From the NCBI GenBank assembly GCA_963082715.1, contig OY720450.1, forward strand, positions 56,018,849 through 56,082,848: 64,000 nt of DNA, read 5' to 3'. Below, one piece after another: positions 1-12,512 of this stretch. Every line of letters begins with the position of its first letter. The stretch's first letter is position 1. This stretch comes from Harpalus rubripes (Eukaryota > Arthropoda > Insecta > Coleoptera > Carabidae). The notes beneath the pieces were generated by a model. It was not told the DNA's origin, did not search any database, and saw only the letters and a list, made by a program, of their open reading frames with translations. The translations under genes were made by a program, and so were the position numbers.

Positions 1-3000
1 CAATTATATTGTGTAAATTTGATATGGGAGCAAGTATTAATTAATGAAAAAAAAAAATTATTTACCGCGGCAAGTATGTCTGCAGTTAATGGCTTATAAA
101 TCAACCCCTACGGCGCGTAACACTTAGCGGTTAGTTAATATGGCAAACAGACACCCTTCCAATTATATTGTATAAATTTGATATGGGAGCAAGTATTAAT
201 TAATGAAAAAATAAATTATTTACCGCGGAAAGTATGTCTGCAGTTAATGGCTTATAAATCAACCCCTACGGCGCGTAACACTTAGCGGTTAGGTAATATA
301 GCAAACAGACACCCTTCCAATTATATTGTATAAATTTGATATGGGAGCAAGTATTAATTAATGAAAAAATAAATTATTTACCGCGGAAAGTATGTCTGCA
401 GTTAATGGCTTATAAATCAACCCCTACGGCGCGTAACACTTAGCGATTGGGTAATATAGCAAACAGACACCCTTCCAATTACATTGTATAAATTTGATAT
501 GGGAGCATGTATTAATTAATGAAAAAAAAAATATTTACCGCGGCAAGTATGTCTGCAGTTAATGGCTTATAAATCAACCCCTACGGCGCGTAACACTTAG
601 CGGTTAGTTAATATGGCAAACAGACACCCTTCCAATTATATTGTAGAAATTTGATATGGGAGCAAGTATTAATTAATGAAAAAATAAATTATTTGCCGCG
701 GAAAGTATGTCTGCAGTTAATGGCTTATAAATCAACCCCTACGGCGCGTAACACTTAGCGGTTGGGTAATATAGCAAACAGACACCCTTCCAATTATATT
801 GTATAAATTTGATATGGGAGCAAGTATTAATTAATGAAAAAAAAATTATTTACCGCGGAAGGTATGTCTGCAGTTAATGGCTTATAAATCAACCCCTACG
901 GCGCGTAACACTTAGTGGTTGGATAATATAGCAAACAGACACCCTTCCAATTATATTGTAGAAATTTGATATGGGAGCAAGTACTAATTAAGGAAAAAAA
1001 AATATTTATTTACCGCGGAAGGTATGTCTGCAGTTAATGGCTTATAAATCAACCCCTACGGCGCGTAACACTTAGCGGTTGGGTAATATAGCAAACAGAC
1101 ACCCTTCCAATTATATTGTGTAAATTTGATATGGGAGCAAGTATTAATTAATGAAAAAAAAAATTATTTACCGCGGCAAGTATGTCTGCAGTTAATGGCT
1201 TATAAATCAACCCCTACGGCGCGTAACACTTAGCGATTGGGTAATATAGCAAACAGACACCCTTCCAATTACATTGTATAAATTTGATATGGGAGCATGT
1301 ATTAATTAATGAAAAAAAAAATATTTACCGCGGCAAGTATGTCTGCAGTTAATGGCTTATAAATCAACCCCTACGGCGCGTAACACTTAGCGGTTGGGTA
1401 ATATAGCAAACAGACACCCTTCCAATTATATTGTAGAAATTTGATATGGGAGCAAGTATTAATTAATGAAAAAATAAATTATTTACCGCGGAAAGTATGT
1501 CTGCAGTTAATGGCTTATAAATCAACCCCTACGGCGCGTAACACTTAGCGGTTAGGTAATATAGCAAACAGACACCCTTCCAATTATATTGTATAAATTT
1601 GATATGGGAGCAAGTATTAATTAATGAAAAAATAAATTATTTACCGCGGAAAGTATGTCTGCAGTTAATGGCTTATAAATCAACCCCTACGGCGCGTAAC
1701 ACTTAGCGGTTAGGTAATATAGCAAACAGACACCCTTCCAATTATATTGTATAAATTTGATATGGGAGCAAGTATTAATTAATGAAAAAATAAATTATTT
1801 ACCGCGGAAAGTATGTCTGCAGTTAATGGCTTATAAATCAACCCCTACGGCGCGTAACACTTAGCGATTGGGTAATATAGCAAACAGACACCCTTCCAAT
1901 TACATTGTATAAATTTGATATGGGAGCATGTATTAATTAATGAAAAAAAAAATATTTACCGCGGCAAGTATGTCTGCAGTTAATGGCTTATAAATCAACC
2001 CCTACGGCGCGTAACACTTAGCGGTTGGGTAATATAGCAAACAGACACCCTTCCAATTATATTGTATAAATTTGATATAGGAGCAAGTATTAATTAATGA
2101 AAAAATAAATTATTTACCGCGGAAAGTATGTCTGCAGTTAATGGCTTATAAATCAACCCCTACGGCGCGTAACACTTAGCGGTTAGGTAATATAGCAAAC
2201 AGACACCCTTCCAATTATATTGTATAAATTTGATATGGGAGCAAGTATTAATTAATGAAAAAATAAATTATTTACCGCGGAAAGTATGTCTGCAGTTAAT
2301 GGCTTATAAATCAACCCCTACGGCGCGTAACACTTAGCGGTTAGGTAATATAGCAAACAGACACCCTTCCAATTATATTGTATAAATTTGATATGGGAGC
2401 AAGTATTAATTAATGAAAAAATAAATTATTTACCGCGGAAAGTATGTCTGCAGTTAATGGCTTATAAATCAACCCCTACGGCGCGTAACACTTAGCGATT
2501 GGGTAATATAGCAAACAGACACCCTTCCAATTACATTGTATAAATTTGATATGGGAGCATGTATTAATTAATGAAAAAAAAAATATTTACCGCGGCAAGT
2601 ATGTCTGCAGTTAATGGCTTATAAATCAACCCCTACGGCGCGTAACACTTAGCGGTTGGGTAATATAGCAAACAGACACCCTTCCAATTATATTGTATAA
2701 ATTTGATATGGGAGCAAGTATTAATTAATGAAAAAATAAATTATTTACCGCGGAAAGTATGTCTGCAGTTAATGGCTTATAAATCAACCCCTACGGCGCG
2801 TAACACTTAGCGGTTAGGTAATATAGCAAACAGACACCCTTCCAATTATATTGTATAAATTTGATATGGGAGCAAGTATTAATTAATGAAAAAATAAATT
2901 ATTTACCGCGGCAAGTATGTCTGCAGTTAATGGCTTATAAATCAACCCCTACGGCGCGTAACACTTAGCGGTTGGGTAATATAGCAAACAGACACCCTTC

Positions 3001-5757
3001 CAATTATATTGTATAAATTTGATATGGGAGCAAGTATTAATTAATGAAAAAATAAATTATTTACCGCGGAAAGTATGTCTGCAGTTAATGGCTTATAAAT
3101 CAACCCCTACGGCGCGTAACACTTAGCGGTTAGGTAATATAGCAAACAGACACCCTTCCAATTATATTGTATAAATTTGATATGGGAGCAAGTATTAATT
3201 AATGAAAAAATAAATTATTTACCGCGGAAAGTATGTCTGCAGTTAATGGCTTATAAATCAACCCCTACGGCGCGTAACACTTAGCGATTGGGTAATATAG
3301 CAAACAGACACCCTTCCAATTACATTGTATAAATTTGATATGGGAGCATGTATTAATTAATGAAAAAAAAAATATTTACCGCGGCAAGTATGTCTGCAGT
3401 TAATGGCTTATAAATCAACCCCTACGGCGCGTAACACTTAGCGGTTGGGTAATATAGCAAACAGACACCCTTCCAATTATATTGTAGAAATTTGATATGG
3501 GAGCAAGTATTAATTAATGAAAAAATAAATTATTTGCCGCGGAAAGTATGTCTGCAGTTAATGGCTTATAAATCAACCCCTACGGCGCGTAACACTTAGC
3601 GGTTGGGTAATATAGCAAACAGACACCCTTCCAATTATATTGTAGAAATTTGATATGGGAGCAAGTACTAATTAAGGAAAAAAAATATATATTTACCGCG
3701 GAAGGTATGTCTGTAGTTAATGGCTTATAAATCAACCCCTACGGCGCGTAACACTTAGCGGTTGGGTAATATAGCAAACAGACACCCTTCCAATTATATT
3801 GTATAAATTTGATATGGGAGCAAGTATTAATTAATGAAAAAAAAATTATTTACCGCGGAAGGTATGTCTGCAGTTAATGGCTTATAAATCAACCCCTACG
3901 GCGCGTAACACTTAGTGGTTGGATAATATAGCAAACAGACACCCTTCCAATTATATTGTAGAAATTTGATATGGGAGCAAGTACTAATTAAGGAAAAAAA
4001 AATATTTATTTACCGCGGAAGGTATGTCTGCAGTTAATGGCTTATAAATCAACCCCTACGGCGCGTAACACTTAGTGGTTGGATAATATAGCAAACAGAC
4101 ACCCTTCCAATTATATTGTAGAAATTTGATATGGGAGCAAGTACTAATTAAGGAAAAAAAAATATTTATTTACCGCGGAAGGTATGTCTGCAGTTAATGG
4201 CTTATAAATCAACCCCTACGGCGCGTAACACTTAGTGGTTGGATAATATAGCAAACAGACACCCTTCCAATTATATTGTAGAAATTTGATATGGGAGCAG
4301 GTACTAATTAAGGAAAAAAAAATATTTATTTACCGCGGAAGGTATGTCTGCAGTTAATGGCTTATAAATCAACCCCTACGGCGCGTAACACTTAGTGGTT
4401 GGATAATATAGCAAACAGACACCCTTCCAATTATATTGTAGAAATTTGATATGGGAGCAAGTATTAATTAATGAAAAAATAAATTATTTGCCGCGGAAAG
4501 TATGTCTGCAGTTAATGGCTTATAAATCAACCCCTACGGCGCGTAACACTTAGCGGTTGGGTAATATAGCAAACAGACACCCTTCCAATTATATTGTAGA
4601 AATTTGATATGGGAGCAAGTACTAATTAAGGAAAAAAAATATATATTTACCGCGGAAGGTATGTCTGTAGTTAATGGCTTATAAATCAACCCCTACGGCG
4701 CGTAACACTTAGCGGTTGGGTAATATAGCAAACAGACACCCTTCCAATTATATTGTATAAATTTGATATGGGAGCAAGTATTAATTAATGAAAAAAAAAA
4801 TATTTACCGCGGAAGGTATGTCTGCAGTTAATGGCTTATAAATCAACCCCTACGGCGCGTAACACTTAGTGGTTGGATAATATAGCAAACAGACACCCTT
4901 CCAATTATATTGTAGAAATTTGATATGGGAGCAAGTACTAATTAAGGAAAAAAAAATATTTATTTACCGCGGAAGGTATGTCTGCAGTTAATGGCTTATA
5001 AATCAACCCCTACGGCGCGTAACACTTAGTGGTTGGATAATATAGCAAACAGACACCCTTCCAATTATATTGTAGAAATTTGATATGGGAGCAAGTACTA
5101 ATTAAGGAAAAAAAATATTTATTTACCGCGGAAGGTATGTCTGCAGTTAATGGCTTATAAATCAACCCCTACGGCGCGTAACACTTAGTGGTTGGATAAT
5201 ATAGCAAACAGACACCCTTCCAATTATATTGTAGAAATTTGATATGGGAGCAAGTACTAATTAAGGAAAAAAAAATATTTATTTACCGCGGAAGGTATGT
5301 CTGCAGTTAATGGCTTATAAATCAACCCCTACGGCGCGTAACACTTAGTGGTTGGATAATATAGCAAACAGACACCCTTCCAATTATATTGTAGAAATTT
5401 GATATGGGAGCAGGTACTAATTAAGGAAAAAAAAATATTTATTTACCGCGGAAGGTATGTCTGCAGTTAATGGCTTATAAATCAACCCCTACGGCGCGTT
5501 ACACTTAGCGGTTGGGTAATATAGCAAACAGACATCCTTCCAAATATACTGTGGAAATTTGAATTGGAAGCAATTACTAATTAATGAAAAAAAAAAATAT
5601 ATTTACTGCGGAAGTTATGTCTGCAGTTAATGGTTTATAAATCAACCCCTACGGCTCGTAACACTTACTGGTTGGGTAATATAACAAACAGACACCCTTC
5701 CAATTATACTGTGGAAATTTGATATGGGAGCAAGTATTAATTAATGAAAAAATATTT
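1..5757. repeat. Satellite DNA array, monomer about 158 bp, about 36 copies
   Basis: Head-to-tail monomers start about every 158 bp (for example CAATTATATTG at 160, 318 and 476). Each carries a SacII-type CCGCGG, a PstI-type CTGCAG, and the conserved stretches ACCCCTACGGCGCGTAACAC and GCAAACAGACACCCTTCC. Variation is concentrated in the A-rich segment before CCGCGG. One variant (TTACATTG followed by GGGAGCATG) returns at about 476, 1266, 1897, 2528 and 3317, that is every four or five monomers. A second variant (GTACTAATTAAGG) dominates from about 3650 to 5450. The last monomers from about 5510 are clearly diverged. There is no coding potential. The array runs off the left edge of the window, so its full size is unknown. 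Confidence 0.97.
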
Positions 5758-6991
5758 ATTAAAATTCTGAATTGTACTATACCTACCTAATTCCCTACAA
5801 AAATTCTACCCCTGCGCCTCGTAACGTATAACATGTTATGTAATTGAGACTATTGTTTATATTTATTTCAAAAATCAAAGCAATACACACGTTTAAATAA
5901 CAAATTATTTTGTCTTCAGTACTACACGTATTATCAATACTAGTTTCCGTTGCTGGCAGGTTGCTGGTTTAGTGATATTGCGCACGACTTTGTGTAACGG
6001 TGCGCGTTCGTTTACTCGTTGCTGCACCCTTTTGACCGTTGCCGTTGCTGTTTTCACACAGGTCTACTTGCAGCCTATGCCTGAATTAGAGTAAAAACAT
6101 GTACTTATGTAATAGGTAACAAATATAATCTATTTATTGTGTGGTTAGTACTTTTGTTACGACACGAGCAGTCATGTGATTTTGTTGACCCTGGCAATTA
6201 ATATTTTTTTGCTGTAATAAAAAGACTTCTAACTAGAGGGATCAGGGACAAATATACTCAATTTTTGTGTCATTTTTATTAAATTAATTATTAAATTATT
6301 AAGTTAATACATACAGTAACAAAAACAATTATAATTTAATTTAATAATAAGAAGAAGGTATTATAAGTAAAAAAAATAAATTTTGGATAATAGACAAAGA
6401 AAATTTTCTTGTAAATAAAAAACATTACTGATACTATCAAATTCAGGGTCAGCTATACATATAACCAAACGCAAATACTGCTTGCTTTGGTTTGGACACC
6501 ATTAGGAATCAAGTTCGAAAAGATTTTTCGGAATGATATTTTTTGGAAGCAAGAAATGGAAGCAAAATTAAATAGGTTTTATGAACACCGTATATTACAG
6601 AGGCACAACAGAATAGAAAAAGAAACGTTGAAATCTAATTTCACAAATTAAACAGCTTTCACAAATAAAAATATGTTTACGTTTTCACTTCAAGTTTACA
6701 ATTTAATGTTGTGTTCATTTCAAATTTTATTTATCCTCAAGTCAAATATTTTTATCTTATATCTATGTGATTTAAACATAATTTCTCAATTTTTTATATA
6801 ATATAATTTAAATCGATTATTGTCATACGTTATGCAAACTTTTCACTCTAATTATATACATAAAAGTTTAACAATACATTGTATTGTAATCTTAATTAGT
6901 ATAACTTACATAGAATTGCAATGTAGGTATATTTAATGTTTTATATTTGTTTGTTAATAAACGAAAATAGAAATTAATTTGTTTTATAATT
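5758..6991. other. AT-rich spacer without recognised gene
   Basis: This stretch separates the satellite from the decayed gypsy copy. It holds only short, biased reading frames and no TE motif, LTR or RNA gene that I recognise. A less AT-rich patch at about 5940-6070 is unexplained. Confidence 0.6.
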
Positions 6992-7192
6992 TTAATTTAT
7001 TGTTTTCATCATATGGTAAGGCTTTTCATTTCGTATAAGTCGGATGACCCCAAAGCAAAACGTTATACGCTGCCAATGAAAAATAGCATGGAGAGACGTA
7101 AGAGGGGAATATTCAGCCCCGCCTTCTAGACGGTCAGATTCTACCTCACCCTTTACACCCCAAATGCAGCAGAAACTGTTCGTCAACATCAC

Positions 7193-8865
7193 CTACAGCC
7201 TTTTTTTCAATAAGCCTACTGAAAGCTTTTTTTCTGTTAAATCTGAGTAATTTTCTATGAATTTGGAAAGATAAGTTGACATACCTAATAACCGTTGTAA
7301 CTCTTTCACGTTGGTTGGAGCTTTTAATTTAGACACTGTTTCTATTTTCTCCGGATCTGGATTGATACCTTTATTTGTCAACATGTGACCTAAAAGCTTC
7401 ACTTCGTTTTTTACGAATTGGCACTTGTTTTCATTTAATTTTAAGCCAGCTGATTTTAATCTTTCCATTACTTTCTCTGTTTTTAACATTAATTCTTCCT
7501 TTGTTTTTGCATGAATTAATATATCATCCATAGAGCACTCTACTCCTGGCATGTTTTCTATTATTTTACTCATAATTTGTTGAAAAATTTCTGGGGCCGA
7601 CGCTAACCCAAATGGTAGGCGTTTAAATTTATATCTTCCCCACGGAGTTGCAAATGTTAGGTACTTTGACGTTCGTTGAGTCACTTGTATTTGCCAAAAC
7701 CCTTTCTTGCAATCAAGTATCGTGAACCACTTTGATTCGTTGATGTTTGCTGCAATCTCTTCTATCGTTTTTAATGGGTAGTGTCTTCTCTTTAATATTG
7801 CATTTACGCTTGATGGATCAATACAGATTCGTATTTTCCCGTCCTGCCTTACTATTACCATTGATTATATATACGTTTACGTAGTATATATAATCAATGC
7901 TATTACCATCGGAGATACAACTGGCGTCGGTTCTAACACAGGCTCGATTACATCCAATTTGACCATCCTATCAAGTTCTTCCTTTACTTGATCTCTTATT
8001 GCATACGGAATTCTTCTCGGAGGGTATATTTCTAACTTCGGATTATCTATCAAATCTATTTCATATACAAAACCTTTTAAACAACCCATACCTTCAAATA
8101 TTTCTCTATTTATCGTTTCAACTCTTTGTAACTATTAAACCTAACCTGACACATGTATCTTTTCCTAATATAGGTTAGGTACACCTCCCTGATAACGTCT
8201 AGAAACGTAATTTTCTCAATTTTATCTCTAAATTTTAACTGCACCGTACTTTCACCCTTAACTTTCAGCTCATGATTGGAAAATGAAATTAGTTTCTTTG
8301 TTTTGGATCTATTTATTGTTAGCTTTGCATCTCTTGCTGTTTTTCCGAAATCACGTTGCACTGCGCTCCGAAATCGAGCTTGAACTTAACTTTGACGTCT
8401 TGAGACAAGCTCAATGTTTCTTACCAGTCCGGATTGCTTGAATCTTCCTTTTCTACTGATGAAACGTACAAGGTGTTGATGAACGTTTCGCTATTTACTT
8501 CGTCGTCTTCTCGTCTTCCACATGCGTTTACTAATCTTAGTTTGCAACATTTTGCGAAATGCCCTAATTTTTTACATTTGTTGCACTTCTTGTTATACGC
8601 TGGACAGTTCCTCTTAGCGTGCATAGTATTGCACCTGGGACACTTAAGTTTCTTCCTTTCTTCTTTGATCATTCTTGTTTTGATTCTTCTTTGGATATTT
8701 ATTAATTGCATCAACTTGTGGTTCAGCTTTTGCTCTCACTTCTTGTATCTGCTTTCTTGCTAGCTCGCTGGCTTTATAAATACTTATAGCAGTGTCTAGC
8801 GTTAATTTATCTTCTGCTAGTAACCGCTCTCTTACTGTATCGTTTTTAATTCTCACGACCTGAAA
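7193..8865 (-). pseudogene. Decayed Ty3/gypsy gag-pol fragment (nucleocapsid to RT)
   Basis: Read leftward on the minus strand. The first segment (8865-8421) is the end of gag, with CCHC zinc knuckles (CPRCNTMHAKRNCPAYNKKC, then CNKCKKLGHFAKCC). The protease region (8361-8110) is badly eroded. The RT N-terminus (8089-7877) has the PPRRIPYAIRDQVKEEL stretch, and the RT core (7861-7193) has KRLPFGLASAPEIFQQ and the active-site segment CSMDDILI. The usual aromatic residue before the two catalytic aspartates is Ser here. The copy stops at the RT/RNase H border, and RNase H, integrase and both LTRs are missing. Several frameshifts and a 38-bp palindromic insertion (7862-7899) break it. It resembles the K02A2.6-like gypsy group. 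It is clearly a dead copy and is the oldest-looking retroelement in the window. Confidence 0.9.
7862..7899. repeat. 38-bp palindromic insertion with 10-bp flanking duplication
   Basis: The RT reading frame is split by a short sequence whose ends, TGATTATATATAC (7862-7874) and GTATATATAATCA (7884-7896), are perfect inverted repeats. The 10 bases CTATTACCAT occur directly on both sides (7852-7861 and 7900-7909). The duplicated bases encode the same residues (Met-Val-Ile) at the end of one RT piece and the start of the next. This fits insertion with target duplication; templated repair is the alternative. Confidence 0.75.
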
Positions 8866-9113
8866 ATGAATAAGCAGAAGACTCACGTCATCAATAAATA
8901 TTACTAAATAATGACGTCACTTGTTACTACGTTTAAATGGGGTCCTAATTTATTCTAGAAAATGCAATGCGTGTTGCATAACTTACTGTATACAATACAT
9001 GCATGTAAGTAATTAAAATAATTAATAACAAAACTAAACTATTTTTGAAAATAATCATTTTCTTTTATATATTTATTTTTATTTATTTATTAATTTATTT
9101 GTTTATTACATAT

Positions 9114-9174
9114 TGTTACGAGAGACGGCGTTGAAAATTAAAATAAATATTTTTTGTTTAAATAAAAATAGTAG
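9114..9174 (+). repeat. BEL-B 5' LTR, left part
   Basis: TGTTACGAGAGACGGCGTTG matches the start of the LTR at 35811. It ends in GTAG (9171-9174), the 4-bp target copy left of gypsy-L; the right copy is 19433-19436. Confidence 0.9.
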
Positions 9175-9184
9175 TGTCACAGAT

Positions 9185-9480
9185 TGTTGTTGAATCCTTT
9201 TTAGACGAATCTCATAGCATAATCTTTATTTATAATATATTTTACAATGTGTGACTTAACAATGACAGCGCCACAAATTAGTAAATATGATAATGACCAT
9301 AAGACCATAAGCTTTAAGATTTTTAGTCTTTTTCTTCTTCTTTAATCAGAATTCAACCACTTTTATTTTGACAAATTTTGTCTTCAATCTTTTTTAAAAA
9401 AATGAAGTCTCGGCCAACTTAAAGTGTTGATAAAGTTATGTTTCCATATTTACGAATCTGTTTCGCCGTCTGCCGTAACA
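9185..9480 (-). repeat. BEL-A 3' LTR (296 bp)
   Basis: It pairs with 15138-15441. On the minus strand it begins TGTTACGGCAGACGGCG and ends TCAACAACA. The pol reading frame runs about 30 bp into it. Confidence 0.93.
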
Positions 9481-12400
9481 TTCTCCCCCCCGTAAGGCTG
9501 GTGATGTTCACCAGTTTTACTTTTATTTTCAAGGTCCAGTACGGCGAGTTTAGTTACAGGTCTCCGAAGAAATTTATTTCCTATTTGAACTTCTGCCTGA
9601 CGAACTCTTCCATCACGTCCCATAATTATCTTTACTACTTTTCCTCGTAACCATTCGTGTCTAGTATTTGAGTCAATTACGAATACTAAATCACCAACTT
9701 CTATTGACTTCGTTTCATTGAACCATTTTGTTCTTTTTGTTATTACCGGTAAATATTCTTTTATCCATCGAGTCCAAAATTCATGAATGATTTGTTGTAT
9801 TAAATTCCAATCTTTTCTTAAATTCATTTTCTGTCCGGCTGTCTCTTCCGGTGTCTTTCTTATTCCGTTAGAATTCCCTAATAAAAAGTGATTAGGAGTT
9901 AAAGCTTCTTGGTTCTCCGATTCTAAGGGAATATAAGTAAGGGGTCTTGAATTAATAATATGTTCTGCTTCTATTATTATCGTTTGTAGCGTTTCTTCGG
10001 ATGGAGTTCTGGTGGTAAGCAGAACTTTAAATGCTGTTTTTACCGACCGTACCATCCTTTCCCATGCCCCTCCCATATGTGGAGCTGCTGGTGGATTGAA
10101 CAACCATTTTGTATGGCTGCCAGTAAAGGTTCTCTCTAATTCCTGATTTAATATTTTCTTTTCTATTTCCAGCTGTTTATTCGCACCTTGGAAATTTGTT
10201 CCATTATCTGAATATATTTCTAATGGAGATCCTCTTCGTGAGATGAAACGTCGAATTGCCATAATACATGATTCTGTTGATAAACTGTGAACGATTTCCA
10301 TATGAATTGCTCTTATCGTTAAACATGTAAATATAGCTACCCATCTTTTACTTGTACTACGTCTTATTTTCACCGATAAGGGACCAAAGTAATCAACGCC
10401 CACATAAGTAAAAGGTCGTGTGAATGGCATTAATCTTGCTTTATGTAATGGTGCCATCCGTGGATAAGTAGGCAATGCTTTATATACTCTGCACCATTGA
10501 CATTTCTTCGTGACAGTTTTTATAGTGGTCCTAAGATTTGGAATATAAAATCGTTGTCTTATTTCATTCACTATTGTTTCGCTATTACAATGTAGAAATC
10601 TTCTGTGATACCAGTCTAAGAGAAGAAAAGTAATTCTATGTTGTCTTGGAAGAATAATTGGATATTTAGTGTCGTAATCAACATGTAAAGAATTCTCAAT
10701 ACGACTTTCCATTCGGATAACACTAAATTCATCCATAAATGGCGACAATTTACAAAGTGTACTGTTGTTTTCTAATTTTCTTCTTTTTTCTTTCGGGTAA
10801 TTTTTATTTTCTTGTAATATTTTTATTTCATTTAGATAATATTCCTTTTGTGCTAAAGTCCACAAAGTATTTTCTGACTTTAACAATTCTTCTTGTTTTA
10901 AGTTTCCCGTAACCACTTGTTCCTGTTTTATGCGATGCCGACAGTTATTGATAAACCTGTTTATAAATCCTACAGTTCTTAAAATTCTTTCCCATTTTGA
11001 GAATCGTAAAAATTCAATAAAGGTTTTAATTTCTGTGTGTACATGATATGATGAGCGGAGTTCTTCAGTTGTGTTAGTAATGTTTCGGTTTTGATTTGGC
11101 CAAGTATCTTCTTGAAGATATAAAAATTCTGGTCCTCTAAACCATCGACTGTTTATATTAAAACATGGTCCTTTTCCCCACTTTGTTGCTTCATCTGCTA
11201 CATTATACTTCGTCGGTACCCATCTCCATTCTTCTACATTAGTCTCTGTTAAAATTTCTCCTATTCTTAACGCAACGAATTGTCCATATTTTCGTGGATC
11301 AGATCTTATCCAACTTAACACTGTAGTTGAGTCCGTATGTAGATAACGTTTTGATATTGGAAGTGTATGACTACTGCATATTACTTTCATCAGTCGAGTT
11401 CCTATTAAGGCAGCTTGAAGTTCTAGTCGCGGAATTGATATGGGTTTTAAGGGTGCAACTTTACTTTTTGCAGATACCAATGAGCAGTGTGGATTTTGAT
11501 TTTTATCCACTGCTCTGAAGTAGGCTACGCAGGCATAAGCTGATTCGCTGGCATCAACAAATACATGTAGCTGAAGTGAATTTAGTTGAGAAATTTTAAA
11601 TTCAGGAAAGTAACAGCGTGGAATCTTAATTTCATTTAAATAATTAAATAAAGTTGTCCATCGATTCCATTGTTCTAGACATTGTGAACCTATTTCTTCA
11701 TCCCACGTTATCGCTTTACGCCATATATCTTGGATCAATATTTTCCCATGTATCGTAAAAAATGATAGCAAACCTAAAGGGTCATACATACTCATTACGC
11801 ATTTTAAGACTTGACGTTTTGTAGGAATACTATTCCCGGATAAAAGTGTTTTCATTTCCTCTTTAACAAGAGTTGAAAATGTAAATATATCTTTTTCAGG
11901 TATCCATATCAACCCAAGAACTTTTTCAGTTGTACTAGTTTTCATTCCATCCAATTTTTTCTTAATTAATGAATTCTTCTCGGCAAGACATTGTAAAACT
12001 TCAGATGAATTCGATATCCAATTTCTAATTTCGTATCCTCCTTGTGAATGAATGAATTTTACTTCTCTTGCTAGTTCTACGGCTTCTTCTATAGTATTCA
12101 TGCTGTCGAGATAGTCGTCGACATAATGATTTTCTAAAATTGCTTTGGATCCATTTGGGTTGGATGATGAAAATTCTTTTGCATTTAAATTTTTTACAAA
12201 TTGCGCTGAACAAAGTGAACAAGTTGCTCCAAAGGTGGCTACATCCATTATATATATTTCTGGATCTTGTTTCGAGTCGTTGCGTCATATAAATCGTTGG
12301 GATTGTTTATCTTCTTCTATTATTCTTACTTGGTGAAACATTTCTCTTATATCACCACAGACTGCAATTGGTTTCTGTCGAAAACGACATAGTACAGAAG

Positions 12401-12512
12401 GTAATGACTGAAGTTGGTCCGGTCCTTTTAATAACATTGAATTGAATGAAATACCATCTACTTTTGCTGCTGCATCCCAGATAAGCCTGACCTTACCAGG
12501 TTTTTTTTGGAT
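9450..12512 (-). pseudogene. BEL-A pol: RT, RNase H and integrase
   Basis: This is the downstream part of the BEL-A polyprotein, after a single-base change in an A-run near 12505. The RT palm motif HYVDDYLDS is at about 12115. RNase H follows (HVFVDASESAYACVAYF, with a downstream LHTDSTTVLSW segment). The integrase zinc-binding region has HRRFLHCNSETIVNEI and CQWCRVYK. The integrase core keeps all three acidic residues, in VGVDYFGPL, IYSDNGTNFQG and MGGAWERMVRS, and ends in the C-terminal WIKEYLPVITKRTKWF region typical of Pao/BEL. A TGA at 12285-12287 replaces a Trp codon, judged from the related BEL-B copy. The longest open part begins with Met at 12248 and covers 932 residues. With one frameshift and one stop this is a nearly intact copy, and sequencing error cannot be excluded. 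Confidence 0.93.

Noticed and set aside
1..5757. Regular repeats resembling a CRISPR array
   Set aside because: There are no unique spacers; whole 158-bp monomers repeat, in AT-rich DNA with eukaryotic elements.
6992..7192. 66-residue minus-strand frame next to the decayed gypsy
   Set aside because: No motif and biased composition; it begins where the RT homology has ended.
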